Part shown: in pieces, positions 25,674 to 34,229 of the stretch | Numbering within the stretch: the first letter of the stretch is position 1 | Layout of the letters: every line of letters starts with the position of its first letter | NCBI GenBank assembly: GCA_017443025.1 | Contig: JAFSPG010000013.1 | Span: 1 to 64,000 of the forward strand | DNA length: 64,000 bases | From: Bacteroidales bacterium | Lineage (GTDB): Bacteria > Bacteroidota > Bacteroidia > Bacteroidales > UBA932 | Reading direction: 5' to 3' | The notes under the pieces: model-generated | What the model was told of the DNA's origin: nothing | What the model saw: the letters and a program-made list of their open reading frames with translations, nothing else | Database searches by the model: none | Made by a program: the position numbers and the translations under genes

Positions 25674-26651
25674 CTATGCCCTCCCGTATTTTTTCTGGTG
25701 GAACCAATTGTTAAGCAGGGGAACGGCCGCGTTCATCAGCAGGATGGCAAAGGACATACCCTCGGGATAAGAGCCGAAGTAACGGATCATCATCGTGATG
25801 AAACCGATTCCGACACCGAAGACAATGCCGCCCTTGATGCTCATTGGCGAAGTGACATAATCCGTAGCCATGAAGCAGGAGCCGAGAATCATACCGCCGG
25901 TAAGGAGGTTGAAGGCAGGGCCCGTGAACTGCTCAGGAGCAGCCAGCGAGAAGGCCAGCGACACAAGGGCTACTGTAGCCCAGATGCTCAGAGTGATGTA
26001 AGGGCGGATAACCTTGCGAAGAAGAAGGTATCCGAAGCCTGCCAGCAGGGCAATTGCCGAAATCTCACCGGCAGAGCCGCCGATATTGGCAAAAATCATA
26101 TCGGACCAGCTGTACTGGGCAGTAAGGTCAGACAGTTTCGCGCCACCGAGCAAACCCTCCTTGATAACTCCAAGGGGAGTTGCACCGGATACTGCATCGG
26201 CACCGAAAAGTCCGCCGGGAATCTGCCAGTCCGTCATATAGGTAGGGAAGGAAACCAGCAGGAATACGCGGCCTGCAAGGGCAGGATTGAAAACATTCTG
26301 GCCGAGTCCGCCGAAAGTCATCTTTGCAACTCCGATGGCAACTACCGCCCCGATGAATACCACCCACCAGGGAGTGGAAGCCGGGAGGTTCAGACCAAGA
26401 AGGATACCGGTAACGACTGCTGACCAGTCGCAGATGGTATTGTCCTGCTTAAGCAGATATTTGGTGATGAGATACTCCAACACGATGCAGGAAATGATAC
26501 TGGTACCCAGCACGACTATCTCACCGAGGCCGTAAAAGACCACCGAGACTATAGCCGCGGGCAGGAGGGCCAGCACGACATCACGCATCAGCGAAGCCGT
26601 AGAGGTCTTCGAGTGAATGTGCGGAGATGGTGAAACCAATAATTTATTCAT
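25674..26651 (-). CDS. rnfD: Rnf electron transport complex subunit D
   Basis: 325 aa, multi-pass membrane subunit that carries a covalent FMN. Seen: the opening SPHIHSKTS, GVAKMTFGGLGQNVFNPALAGRVFLL, and the FMN attachment motif VSGATPLGVI around residue 185-190. ATG at 26651, 26 bp after the rnfC stop. Length and motif order are normal for the family. RnfD and RnfG pass electrons across the membrane within the complex. Confidence 0.95.
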   Translation of the reverse strand: MNKLLVSPSPHIHSKTSTASLMRDVVLALLPAAIVSVVFYGLGEIVVLGTSIISCIVLEYLITKYLLKQDNTICDWSAVVTGILLGLNLPASTPWWVVFIGAVVAIGVAKMTFGGLGQNVFNPALAGRVFLLVSFPTYMTDWQIPGGLFGADAVSGATPLGVIKEGLLGGAKLSDLTAQYSWSDMIFANIGGSAGEISAIALLAGFGYLLLRKVIRPYITLSIWATVALVSLAFSLAAPEQFTGPAFNLLTGGMILGSCFMATDYVTSPMSIKGGIVFGVGIGFITMMIRYFGSYPEGMSFAILLMNAAVPLLNNWFHQKKYGRA

Positions 26652-26677
26652 CGTTTTCTCTCTTTAATGATAATCAT

Positions 26678-28057
26678 TTACTTTTTGGCAGCAGTTGCAG
26701 CGGCGGCGCGGGCCCTCATTATGCCCATTACCTGAACCTTGCTCTGGCGGATTACATCCAGCAGCGGGATATTGGCCGGGCAGCTGTAAAGGCAGCATCC
26801 GCATTCAATACAATCCTGAACCGCATTGGCCTCAAGGGCGTCGAGCATGCCTCCGGCGCGGCTAAGGCGATTCAGGAGGAAGGGTTCAAGGCCCATAGGG
26901 CAGGCCTCGGCGCACTTGCCGCAACGGATACAGTTGCTTTCCTTGCCGCGGACCGTCTGTTCCCTGGTAAGGAAGAGAAGAGCCGAAGTACCCTTCAGCG
27001 TAGCGGCGTCGAGGTTGGCTATGGCACGACCCATCATAGGACCGCCGCTAATAACCTTGACGGCATTCTCAGGTACGCCTCCAAGATAGTCGATGATGAA
27101 GCGGAGAGGAGTTCCAACGCGGACCAGCAGATTGGCCTGGCGGGGGAAGCACTCGCCCGTTACCGTAACGGAATTATCGACAATAGGTTTGTTCTTCTGA
27201 ACTGCATCATATACTGCAAGTGCCGTAGCAACGTTCTGTATAACTGCGCCTACATCTATGGGCAGGCCGCCGGAAGCCACCTGACGGTGCATCACCGCAT
27301 CAATCAGCTGCTTCTCGCCGCCCTCAGGGTATTTCTTCATCAGAGACATCACGCAGATTCCGGCAAAACGGGTAGATACCTTGCGCAGATTGGCAAGAAC
27401 CTCTTTCATGTGCTTGATGGCCTCGGGTTTGTTGTCTTCGATGGCGATGGTTGCCTTGTCAACACCAAGGATATGCTTGAGGATGGCCGTACCGATTGCA
27501 ACCTGCTCGCCCTTCTCGAGAAGGGTGCGGAAGTCGGATGTAAGGTAAGGCTCACACTCGCAGCCGTTGATAATAAGCATGTCGCACTTCTTTCCGGGAG
27601 GAGGAGAGAGCTTCACATGCGTAGGGAAGGTTGCACCGCCGAGACCTACGATACCCGCAGCCTTGATCTTCTCAAGGCAGACGGAAGCTTCGTCGGGGAA
27701 ATCGGTGATGACCGTATCGGAAGTATCTATTCCCTCGAGCCATTCGTCGCCCTCAACTGCAATTTCAATGCACATCTGGGGATTGCCGGCGAGGTCGGCG
27801 CGGGGAGCGATGCTCTTGACGGTTCCGGAAACGGAAGAGTGAATGTAAGCCGACACGAATCCGCCCGGCTCAGCAAGCACCTGGCCAACCTTGACTTTGT
27901 CGCCAACGGCGACTACAGGCTTGGCCGGCGCGCCGATATGCTGTCCGAGATGGATATAGACGGTTTCGGGAATCGGGAGAGTTTCAATCTTGCACTCACG
28001 CGAGATTTTATTATCTGCGGGGTGGACGCCACCTATTGAGAATGTTCTGTTTGACAT
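26678..28057 (-). CDS. rnfC: Rnf electron transport complex subunit C
   Basis: 459 aa soluble subunit that reacts with NAD(H). Glycine-rich nucleotide-binding segment GIVGLGGATFPTHVKL, the NGCECEPYLTSD motif, and two C-terminal [4Fe-4S] motifs, CIRCGKCAEACPMG and CIECGCCLYSCP. ATG at 28057. Upstream AGGAG with a 6-bp spacer falls inside the last glutamate codons of rnfB, so it may be incidental. It lacks the long lysine-rich C-terminal tail of E. coli RsxC. Confidence 0.95.
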   Translation of the reverse strand: MSNRTFSIGGVHPADNKISRECKIETLPIPETVYIHLGQHIGAPAKPVVAVGDKVKVGQVLAEPGGFVSAYIHSSVSGTVKSIAPRADLAGNPQMCIEIAVEGDEWLEGIDTSDTVITDFPDEASVCLEKIKAAGIVGLGGATFPTHVKLSPPPGKKCDMLIINGCECEPYLTSDFRTLLEKGEQVAIGTAILKHILGVDKATIAIEDNKPEAIKHMKEVLANLRKVSTRFAGICVMSLMKKYPEGGEKQLIDAVMHRQVASGGLPIDVGAVIQNVATALAVYDAVQKNKPIVDNSVTVTGECFPRQANLLVRVGTPLRFIIDYLGGVPENAVKVISGGPMMGRAIANLDAATLKGTSALLFLTREQTVRGKESNCIRCGKCAEACPMGLEPFLLNRLSRAGGMLDALEANAVQDCIECGCCLYSCPANIPLLDVIRQSKVQVMGIMRARAAAATAAKK

Positions 28058-28060
28058 AGC

Positions 28061-28990
28061 TTACTCCTCCTCTTTCTTCTGGGGTTCTGCAGCTGCTTCG
28101 GCGGCCTTCTTGGCCTCAGCAGCCTTGGTATTGCGCTCGCGGATTCGGGCTTTTACCGCATCTTTGTCAAGCGGTTTGGGGAAGCCTGTAGCGTGGATGG
28201 CTCCCGTAGGGCACATAGCCTCGCACTCACGACAAAGCTTGCACTTGGCGGGGTCGATGTAAGCCAGATTGTTTTCGAAGACGATGGCTCCGTGCGTACA
28301 GGTGTTGAAGCAGATGCTGCAGCCGATGCAGGCATTTGCGCAGGCCTTCTTGGCGGCGGGCCCTTTGTCCTTGTTCATGCAGGACACCCACAGGCGCATT
28401 CCACGAGGACCCTTAGGCCTGATTTCGATGATGTTTTTAGGGCAGGCCTTGGCGCAGGCGCCGCAAGCCGTACACTTCTCCTGGTCGACGACGGGAAGGC
28501 CGGTGGCAGGATCCATCGAGATAGCTCCGAACTGGCAGGCATTCACGCAGTCGCCGCAGCCGAGGCAACCGAAAGAGCAGGCAGTATCGCCGCTGTAGAG
28601 GGCAGCCTTGACACGGCAGGAAGCATAGCCGTCATACTCGTTGATGCGGGGACGGGCTTCACAGTTTCCGTTGCAGCGCACCACGGCAATCTCAGGAGCC
28701 TTCTCCTGAACCTCGTAACCGAGGATGGCCGCAACCTTCTTCATCACCTCATTGCCGCCCACAGGGCAGTAATTGGCATCCAGGTTAGGCGCTTTGACGG
28801 CAGTGTCGGCGAAAGCACGGCAGCCCGCGAATCCGCAGCCGCCGCAGTTGGCGCCCGGCATCACCTTCTCAATCTCGTCGATGCGGGGGTCTTCCTCAAC
28901 CTTGAAGCGCTCTGCCACAAGATAAAGGACCACGGCCAGCACCAGACCGAGAGTCGCAATGATGATAATTGTCCAAAGAATAGCTGACAT
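28061..28990 (-). CDS. rnfB: Rnf electron transport complex subunit B (ferredoxin-rich)
   Basis: 309 aa. N-terminal membrane anchor (about 5-27), then the four-Cys motif C49-x2-C52-x4-C57 with C75, and four further ferredoxin-type [4Fe-4S] motifs (CLGCGDCVNAC, CTACGACAKAC, CIGCSICFNTC, CKLCRECEAMC). C-terminus is a charged AEAKKAAEAAAE stretch ending in EEE. It takes electrons from ferredoxin into the complex. First rnf gene; the order B-C-D-G-E-A differs from the E. coli rsxABCDGE order and matches other Bacteroidales. Confidence 0.95.
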   Translation of the reverse strand: MSAILWTIIIIATLGLVLAVVLYLVAERFKVEEDPRIDEIEKVMPGANCGGCGFAGCRAFADTAVKAPNLDANYCPVGGNEVMKKVAAILGYEVQEKAPEIAVVRCNGNCEARPRINEYDGYASCRVKAALYSGDTACSFGCLGCGDCVNACQFGAISMDPATGLPVVDQEKCTACGACAKACPKNIIEIRPKGPRGMRLWVSCMNKDKGPAAKKACANACIGCSICFNTCTHGAIVFENNLAYIDPAKCKLCRECEAMCPTGAIHATGFPKPLDKDAVKARIRERNTKAAEAKKAAEAAAEPQKKEEE

Positions 28991-29002
28991 ATTGTTTATG
29001 AA

Positions 29003-29413
29003 TTAATTTTTTTCAATCGTAAATGCATATCCGCGGGCAATCTTGTCGCGGAAGATATAGACACCGAGGTACCAGAGCACGAGTGCCCCGATACCAAGAA
29101 GACCGCAGGTCAGCTCCGATAAGCCGGCATACGACAGCGAGACTGTCACGGCAAGCACCACCAGCAAAGGGAGCGCATAGGCCAGAAGCACGGCCTTCAT
29201 ACCCATCGAGCGGCGGAGCAAAACAGAAACGTCCTCACCCGGGACGAAGCCCTCAGGGCAAGGAACGTCAACAATTTTTCGTTTCTGGTCGGTAGCGCTG
29301 CAGAAGCCCTTGGCGTGACAGGACGAACAAGCGCTCTCGGAAATGATTTCGACCTGGGCGATACCGTCACGGGCCGATAAAATTTTCCCCTTATGCGATA
29401 CCGACTCTTCCAT
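29003..29413 (-). CDS. RseC/MucC-like membrane protein
   Basis: 136 aa. Cysteine-rich N-terminal domain (SACSSCHAKGFC, near residues 28-39) followed by two membrane helices (about 70-95 and 100-120), the layout of the SoxR-reducing system protein RseC. RseC-like genes commonly accompany rnf operons and may help reduce Fe-S regulators or mature the complex (family knowledge). It starts 5 bp after the dnaB stop and is followed 12 bp later by rnfB, so dnaB and rnf are probably cotranscribed. Confidence 0.85.
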   Translation of the reverse strand: MEESVSHKGKILSARDGIAQVEIISESACSSCHAKGFCSATDQKRKIVDVPCPEGFVPGEDVSVLLRRSMGMKAVLLAYALPLLVVLAVTVSLSYAGLSELTCGLLGIGALVLWYLGVYIFRDKIARGYAFTIEKN

Positions 29414-29418
29414 ACCGA

Positions 29419-30942
29419 CTACTGGAATGATGGATTACCGAATTCATCTGAAGAGAAACTGCCGCCGGCAAATGGATCGTATCCCGCATCAGGAGCCGGG
29501 CTCGGGGCATTCATCGCAGACTCATACTTTCTGGCAACCTCTGAAGAAAGAGTCTGATCGATTTCGACGAACTTTACCTGCTCGCTCTTGAAGAGCATAT
29601 CGATATCGCAGGTCTCGCCGTTTCGGTGCTTGGCTATAATGATCTGTGTAGTCTCCTTGCCGTTTTCGCTTTCTGAGAGGCCAAGATAGTCGGGGCGGTG
29701 GACGAAGATGACCATATCGGCATCCTGCTCGATGGCACCAGACTCACGTAGGTCGCTCAGCTGAGGCTTTCCGGTGCCGCCGGTTCTCTGTACAGCATTA
29801 CGTGAAAGCTGCGAGAGGGCGATAATCGGAACGTTCATCTCCTTGGCCGTAGCCTTGAGCATTCTGGAGATGGCGGCCACTTCCTGCTCACGCATGCCAC
29901 GCAGCTCGGGCGGACCCTGCATCAGCTGGAGATAGTCGACGACCACAAGACGAACTTTCTTGCTCTTGACAAGCCTCTTCACCTTGGTACGGAACTCCAT
30001 GATGGGAAGGCTCGGAGTATCGTCAACGTAAAGGGGCGCCTTCGAAAGGGCCTTGAGCTTGAACTCAAGCTGCTCCCACTCGCGGTCGGCGAGCTTGACG
30101 CCGCCCTTGATTTTATCCGCCGAAAGGCCTGACTCCGACGTCATCAGACGCTTGGCCAGCTGAATGGCGGGCATTTCGAGTGAGAAGAAGGCCACCGGCA
30201 TGTTATGGTCGACGGCGGCATTGCGGGCTATATTAAGGGCAAATGCCGTTTTACCCACTGAAGGACGGGCGGCCAGGATGATAAGGTCGGAGGCCTGCCA
30301 GCCCATGGTAACTTTGTCGATGGAAGGGAAACCCGAAGGAACTCCGCTCAGACCGGTCTGCGACTGCATCCTCTCCACGTCGTCCATAGCGCTGCGGATA
30401 ACGGAACCAATCTCCTGGACATCCTTCCTTACGCTGTTCTGAATTGCGTCGAAGATCTTGGACTGGGACGAGTCGATGAGAATGTCAACATCGGTGGCAT
30501 CGTCGTAGGCGGATTTCAGAATGCCGAAAGAAGCGGTAATCAGATTCCTCTGGATATCCTTCTGCTTGAGAACCTTGATGTAATACTCGATATGTGCCGC
30601 CGCGCCGATTTTCTGGCTGAGCGCAGCAAGAGCTACCGGACCTCCGATTTCTTCGAGGTTGCCGAGAGCCTTGAGTTTCTGAGAAACCGACAGGAGGTCG
30701 GGGGCCACATGCTCGTTGACGAGGCTGCTTATAGCCTCGAAAATCATACGGTGCTTGGGATCGTAGAAACAGGAAGGAGTAAGGTCCTCCATAGCCTCAT
30801 CCACGCAGTTCGGCTCTATTAGGAGTGCGCCAAGCACAGCCTCCTCGAAATCCAGGGCCTGAGGGGGTTTGTTACCCATCTCAAGGCCGAGAGTGTCGAG
30901 GTTAAGGTCCTGTGGCTTGCGCCTGCTTCTGGATTCAGCCAT
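29419..30942 (-). CDS. dnaB: replicative DNA helicase
   Basis: 507 aa. N-terminal DnaB domain (PQALDFEEAVLGALLIEPN, about 25-130) and the RecA-like ATPase with Walker A AARPSVGKTAFALN, PVAFFSLEMPAIQLAKRL, Walker B LVVVDYLQLMQG, the switch ALSQLSRNAVQ and RESGAIEQDADMVIFVHR. Unwinds DNA at the replication fork. No intein or insertion interrupts the P-loop. ATG at 30942, 11 bp after the zinc-ribbon gene; the two genes are adjacent and likely share one transcript with the downstream rnf genes. Confidence 0.97.
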   Translation of the reverse strand: MAESRSRRKPQDLNLDTLGLEMGNKPPQALDFEEAVLGALLIEPNCVDEAMEDLTPSCFYDPKHRMIFEAISSLVNEHVAPDLLSVSQKLKALGNLEEIGGPVALAALSQKIGAAAHIEYYIKVLKQKDIQRNLITASFGILKSAYDDATDVDILIDSSQSKIFDAIQNSVRKDVQEIGSVIRSAMDDVERMQSQTGLSGVPSGFPSIDKVTMGWQASDLIILAARPSVGKTAFALNIARNAAVDHNMPVAFFSLEMPAIQLAKRLMTSESGLSADKIKGGVKLADREWEQLEFKLKALSKAPLYVDDTPSLPIMEFRTKVKRLVKSKKVRLVVVDYLQLMQGPPELRGMREQEVAAISRMLKATAKEMNVPIIALSQLSRNAVQRTGGTGKPQLSDLRESGAIEQDADMVIFVHRPDYLGLSESENGKETTQIIIAKHRNGETCDIDMLFKSEQVKFVEIDQTLSSEVARKYESAMNAPSPAPDAGYDPFAGGSFSSDEFGNPSFQ

Positions 30943-30953
30943 GATTTCAGGAA

Positions 30954-31766
30954 TTATTTACCCATCTCGGGGCTAACGATGATACGTCCGCAGTGCTCGC
31001 AGATAACAAGCTTCTTCATGGAAGCGATGTCGATGAGCCTCTGGGGAATGATGGTGTTGAAGCAACCGCCGCAGGCGTTCTCCTCGAAGATGGAGACGAC
31101 GGCGAGATGATTCCTCACGCTGGCGCGGATGCGCTCGTAGGCGTTGAGAGTGCGCTCGTCGAGCTGTGCAGCGAGGGCGTTGCGGTTCTCCTTGAGGGAA
31201 GCTTCCTCGGAAGCGGTGGTTTTGGCGATGTTCTCGAGCTCTTCCTTCTTCAGGCGGAGATCTTCTTCGCGGACGACGAGACGCTCATTAAGGGATTCAA
31301 CCTCGGCTTTATCCTCGGCGATTTTCATCTTGGCCTCGCCGATGAATTTTTCGGCGATCTGCTTCTCGAGGTCGAGATTCTCGATTTCCTTCTCGATGGA
31401 GTCGTACTCACGGCTGTTGGAGATTTTGTCGAGCTGGGCGCGGTACTTGGCCATCACCTCTTCGCTGCTGGCGAATTTCTCCTTGTTGTCGGTGATGGAA
31501 AGGGTAAGAGCCTCCATCTCCTCGTTGTACTTGGCAATCTTTGCCTTGATGGCCTCGATTTCGTTCTCGATGGCCTCAACCTCAGAGGGCAGTTCGCCGC
31601 GACGGTTCAGAATCCTGTCGATGGCGGAATCAGCCAGCTGAAGCTTGTAGAGTACTCTGAGTTTCTCTTCGACGCCGAGATTGGAATCGGCGAAATTCTT
31701 CTGGATGGATACAAAAGTCTCACTCTGGTCGACGTGAGTTTCTTTCTTGGTTTTTTTTGTTGCCAT
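30954..31766 (-). CDS. coiled-coil protein with C4 zinc ribbon
   Basis: 270 aa. Residues about 40-200 are a long helical hairpin rich in E, K and A. A C-terminal zinc ribbon (ACGGCFNTI, then CEHCGRIIVSPE) supplies four cysteines. This is the Bacteroidota member of the C4-type zinc-ribbon family; related proteins bind nucleic acids or type III chaperones in other phyla, but its role here is not established. A perfect minus-strand -7 box precedes the gene by about 33 bp. Basic N-terminal tail MATKKTKKE. Confidence 0.8.
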   Translation of the reverse strand: MATKKTKKETHVDQSETFVSIQKNFADSNLGVEEKLRVLYKLQLADSAIDRILNRRGELPSEVEAIENEIEAIKAKIAKYNEEMEALTLSITDNKEKFASSEEVMAKYRAQLDKISNSREYDSIEKEIENLDLEKQIAEKFIGEAKMKIAEDKAEVESLNERLVVREEDLRLKKEELENIAKTTASEEASLKENRNALAAQLDERTLNAYERIRASVRNHLAVVSIFEENACGGCFNTIIPQRLIDIASMKKLVICEHCGRIIVSPEMGK

Positions 31767-31798
31767 ATATCGTTATCTGTTTTTCGAAGATTAGCTTG

Positions 31799-31806
31799 CA
31801 AAGGTA
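31799..31806 (-). promoter_or_regulatory. candidate -7 box (TACCTTTG) upstream of the zinc-ribbon/dnaB/rnf genes
   Basis: An exact minus-strand TAnnTTTG 32 bp before the zinc-ribbon ATG. No good -33 TTTG at 19-21 bp, so the promoter is a moderate candidate. Confidence 0.45.
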
Positions 31807-31836
31807 GTAATAATTTTCCACAGAATCGGAATTAAT

Positions 31837-32154
31837 TTAGAGTGATTTTCTCACCTCTTCCAATTGCGCGCGGAGTTCCTTCAGGGCATCAAGCGCCTTG
31901 ACCCTGCTTTCAACGCTCCGGCGCTCCTCCGCCATCTGGCGGGAGGCGCCTTCAAGGGTAAGTCCCTGCACCTTCACGAGGAAGTGAATCTGCTTCAGGA
32001 CTTCGATGTCCTCCTTGGTGTACTGCCTGTTGCCCTTGGCGTTTCTCCGGGGCTTGAGGAATTTTTCGAAATTGTTGGTCCAGAACCTGACGGCAGAAGC
32101 ATTGACGTCAAGTATTTCTGCGACCTCTCCGATTGAATAGAACAGTTTTTCCAT
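31837..32154 (-). CDS. MerR-family transcriptional regulator
   Basis: 105 aa. Winged-helix MerR DNA-binding domain: YSIGEVAEILDVNASAVRFW (helix-turn-helix), then PRRNAKGNRQYTKEDIEVL as the wing. A C-terminal helix (about 65-105) provides dimerisation; there is no metal- or ligand-binding cysteine pattern, so the effector is unknown. It follows the M23 peptidase gene by 21 bp on the same strand and may be cotranscribed. This short form is common across Bacteroidota near cell-wall genes. Confidence 0.88.
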   Translation of the reverse strand: MEKLFYSIGEVAEILDVNASAVRFWTNNFEKFLKPRRNAKGNRQYTKEDIEVLKQIHFLVKVQGLTLEGASRQMAEERRSVESRVKALDALKELRAQLEEVRKSL

Positions 32155-32175
32155 AATATCGACGGTTGTTTTTTT

Positions 32176-33078
32176 CTAATCGAGCGACTGGCCCGTACGG
32201 GCAGCCATATATGCGGCTTTTACGTATTCTTCCGGCGAAAGCGAGCCGAAAAGATAGTTTACCGGATCCATCACCTTATCGCGGAAAATCACTTCGTAAT
32301 GAAGATGCGGGGCGTATGAATTTCCGGAGATGCCGACCTCGGCGATTTGCTGCCCGCGGCGCACTTTCTGCCCTTTGCTGACATTTATCGACGACAGATG
32401 ACAGTATCTGGTAATATATCCATTGCCGTGGTTGATGGTGACCTGATTGCCAAGGCCCTTCGACGACCGCAGTACAGCCTGGACCGTACCTTTATCGGCA
32501 GCAAATACCGGATCGCCCTGGGAGGCGATTATGTCAAGTCCGTCGTGGCGGATAGACACCTTGTAATACGGGCTGTAACGCATGCCCGTCGAGGCTCCGA
32601 TACGAATGTAAGATACCTTCCCGAGCGGAGACGCCAGGGGCGGAAGAGTGTCAGTCCGGGCAAGGAGGTCGAAGACTTCGACGAAAGATTTCTCCACGCG
32701 GGAGGCTCGGGCCGCAAGGGAATCAACCGGGCCGCCGTTTCCGCCAAGGAGGCTCAGAGGATCAACTACCGGGGCCTTGGCGTGGAACACCTGACCATAA
32801 ATTTCGTCGTCGCGGCGCTGAAGGCCTTCGACTACGTCGGAAAGCACTTCCTTCTGTTCCTGAAGTTGAAGATAGTGAGCCTCATAGGCCTCGTTCTCGC
32901 GGAGAAGTTCCTTCTCTACGTCGGTGCTGAAGAAAAAGCTTGCCACAATGTAATAGAGCACGGAAAGGGAGATAACTGCAAGCACCCATTTGAGAGTGGT
33001 AAGCAGCACCGAACCGACGGTTCTGCCGACCCGCCGGAAGCTGATGTTCTGTGCGTCAAATACGTACCTCTTAGCCAT
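32176..33078 (-). CDS. membrane-anchored M23 (LytM) peptidase
   Basis: 300 aa. One membrane helix (about 25-50), a coiled-coil stretch (about 53-95), then a LytM domain at about 165-280. Zinc ligands are in place: the H-x-G-x-D motif (RHDGLDI) and HLHYEV (HxH). It should cut or help remodel peptidoglycan from the periplasmic face of the inner membrane, or act as a LytM activator. It lies 2 bp from its upstream paralog, which it matches in layout. Confidence 0.88.
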   Translation of the reverse strand: MAKRYVFDAQNISFRRVGRTVGSVLLTTLKWVLAVISLSVLYYIVASFFFSTDVEKELLRENEAYEAHYLQLQEQKEVLSDVVEGLQRRDDEIYGQVFHAKAPVVDPLSLLGGNGGPVDSLAARASRVEKSFVEVFDLLARTDTLPPLASPLGKVSYIRIGASTGMRYSPYYKVSIRHDGLDIIASQGDPVFAADKGTVQAVLRSSKGLGNQVTINHGNGYITRYCHLSSINVSKGQKVRRGQQIAEVGISGNSYAPHLHYEVIFRDKVMDPVNYLFGSLSPEEYVKAAYMAARTGQSLD

Positions 33079-33080
33079 CT

Positions 33081-34088
33081 CTAATGCCTTTTCGGTAATT
33101 GGCCGGGGCTCATTCTTTCGGACGAAGCCGCAGCCTGCTTTACCATTGTCTCATAATCCTCCGGCGACATCTCCCTGTCGAGATAATTCATCGGATTCAC
33201 GTGCTTGTCCCTGTAGAGCACTTCGTAGTGCAGATGCGGGCCCGTTGATTTTCCGGAGTTGCCCGACTGACCTATCTTCTCTCCCCTGCGGACTTTCATC
33301 CCTTCGACTACGTCGATGGACTTCAGGTGGGCATAGCGGGTTTTATATCCAAAACCGTGATCTATGATGATGGACCTGCCATAACCACGGATTTCGTAAG
33401 CTGTCTTCTCAACGATGCCGTCGCCTGGGGCATAGACATCAGTTCCCGAATGCATGGCCATATCGATTCCGGAATGGAACTTCGCCTTATGATTGATAGG
33501 GTCGACGCGATAACCGAAAGGGCTGGAAAGATGATAGTTGACCCCCGGATTGACCGGCATCACGACCGGAATGCAGGAAGCCATGTCGCCGGCACGGCGG
33601 GATATGGCCGAAACATCGTCGAAGGAGGAACTTTGTACATAGGCGGCCTTGGACATTACATCAATCCTCCTGACAAGTTTGCGGAGCAGAGGTGAAGCCC
33701 CCTCCCTGTCAAGGACGTCATAACGGTTGACTCCGCTCAGCCCTGCATAGCGCTTCGACTCCTCTATCTCGTTCATACCGAATATGTTGCGGTATATTCC
33801 GTCGTCTCTCATGCTGAGACCCCGGAGGGCGGCCTCCTTCTGGTCAAGCTCGCGGCCGATCTGCTCCATTTTGGATACCCATTCGGCATTCTGTCTCTTG
33901 AGCAAGATCGTTTTGGGGAGTTCTAGGCCAAGAACCGCCGTATAGAACCACATGACCAAGAAAGTCAAAAGGTGAACAGCCACCAGGAACATCAGAAAGC
34001 GGGCGAGACGGGCAAAGAGACCGGGCTTCTCTACTTCGTAGAGGAGCGTTTCGGTGTTAAGTCTGTATTTCCATTTTCCGGGCGCCAC
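33081..34088 (-). CDS. membrane-anchored M23 (LytM) peptidase
   Basis: 335 aa, apparently from GTG (34088). N-terminal cytoplasmic stretch, membrane helix (about 27-50), coiled coil (about 57-75), LytM domain at about 185-310 with FHSGIDMAM and GPHLHYEVLY supplying the zinc ligands. Tandem paralog of the next gene; both appear catalytically competent. Divergently transcribed from alaS across a short region containing a perfect 12-bp palindrome. Confidence 0.88.
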   Translation of the reverse strand: MAPGKWKYRLNTETLLYEVEKPGLFARLARFLMFLVAVHLLTFLVMWFYTAVLGLELPKTILLKRQNAEWVSKMEQIGRELDQKEAALRGLSMRDDGIYRNIFGMNEIEESKRYAGLSGVNRYDVLDREGASPLLRKLVRRIDVMSKAAYVQSSSFDDVSAISRRAGDMASCIPVVMPVNPGVNYHLSSPFGYRVDPINHKAKFHSGIDMAMHSGTDVYAPGDGIVEKTAYEIRGYGRSIIIDHGFGYKTRYAHLKSIDVVEGMKVRRGEKIGQSGNSGKSTGPHLHYEVLYRDKHVNPMNYLDREMSPEDYETMVKQAAASSERMSPGQLPKRH

Positions 34089-34105
34089 GGTCTCAACTTC
34101 AAGTA

Positions 34106-34117
34106 ATTAGGCCTAAT
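34106..34117. repeat. perfect 12-bp palindrome in the divergent M23/alaS region
   Basis: ATTAGGCCTAAT is fully self-complementary and lies between the M23 start and the candidate minus-strand -7 box. Operator role possible; a chance palindrome is also possible. Confidence 0.3.
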
Positions 34118-34163
34118 GATATATCTCTCAGCGGGTTTTGCTTGTTAATCCAAAACCGGAATG

Positions 34164-34171
34164 CAAATATA
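34164..34171 (-). promoter_or_regulatory. candidate -7 box (TATATTTG) for the M23 peptidase genes
   Basis: Exact minus-strand TAnnTTTG, about 75 bp before the M23 start. No matching -33 element was found at the usual spacing. Confidence 0.4.
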
Positions 34172-34194
34172 GAAAAATTTACCGCCGTTTTTAC

Positions 34195-34202
34195 TATCTT
34201 TG
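34195..34202 (+). promoter_or_regulatory. candidate -7 box (TATCTTTG) for alaS
   Basis: Exact plus-strand TAnnTTTG, 27 bp before the ATG at 34230. It overlaps the TTG at 34200, which therefore cannot be the translation start of a transcript from this promoter. The -33 region is not well matched. Confidence 0.5.
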
Positions 34203-34229
34203 CACGATTATTTATACAAGTACTATTCT

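Noticed and set aside
26627-28039. 470-codon open frame on the plus strand opposite rnfC
   Set aside because: It lies fully antisense to rnfC, whose motifs are complete; the translation has no recognisable domain and reflects codon bias of the real gene.
34200-34229. TTG start adding ten residues to AlaRS
   Set aside because: The TTG overlaps the -7 box, and the added residues are not part of the AlaRS family; ATG at 34230 or 34239 fits.
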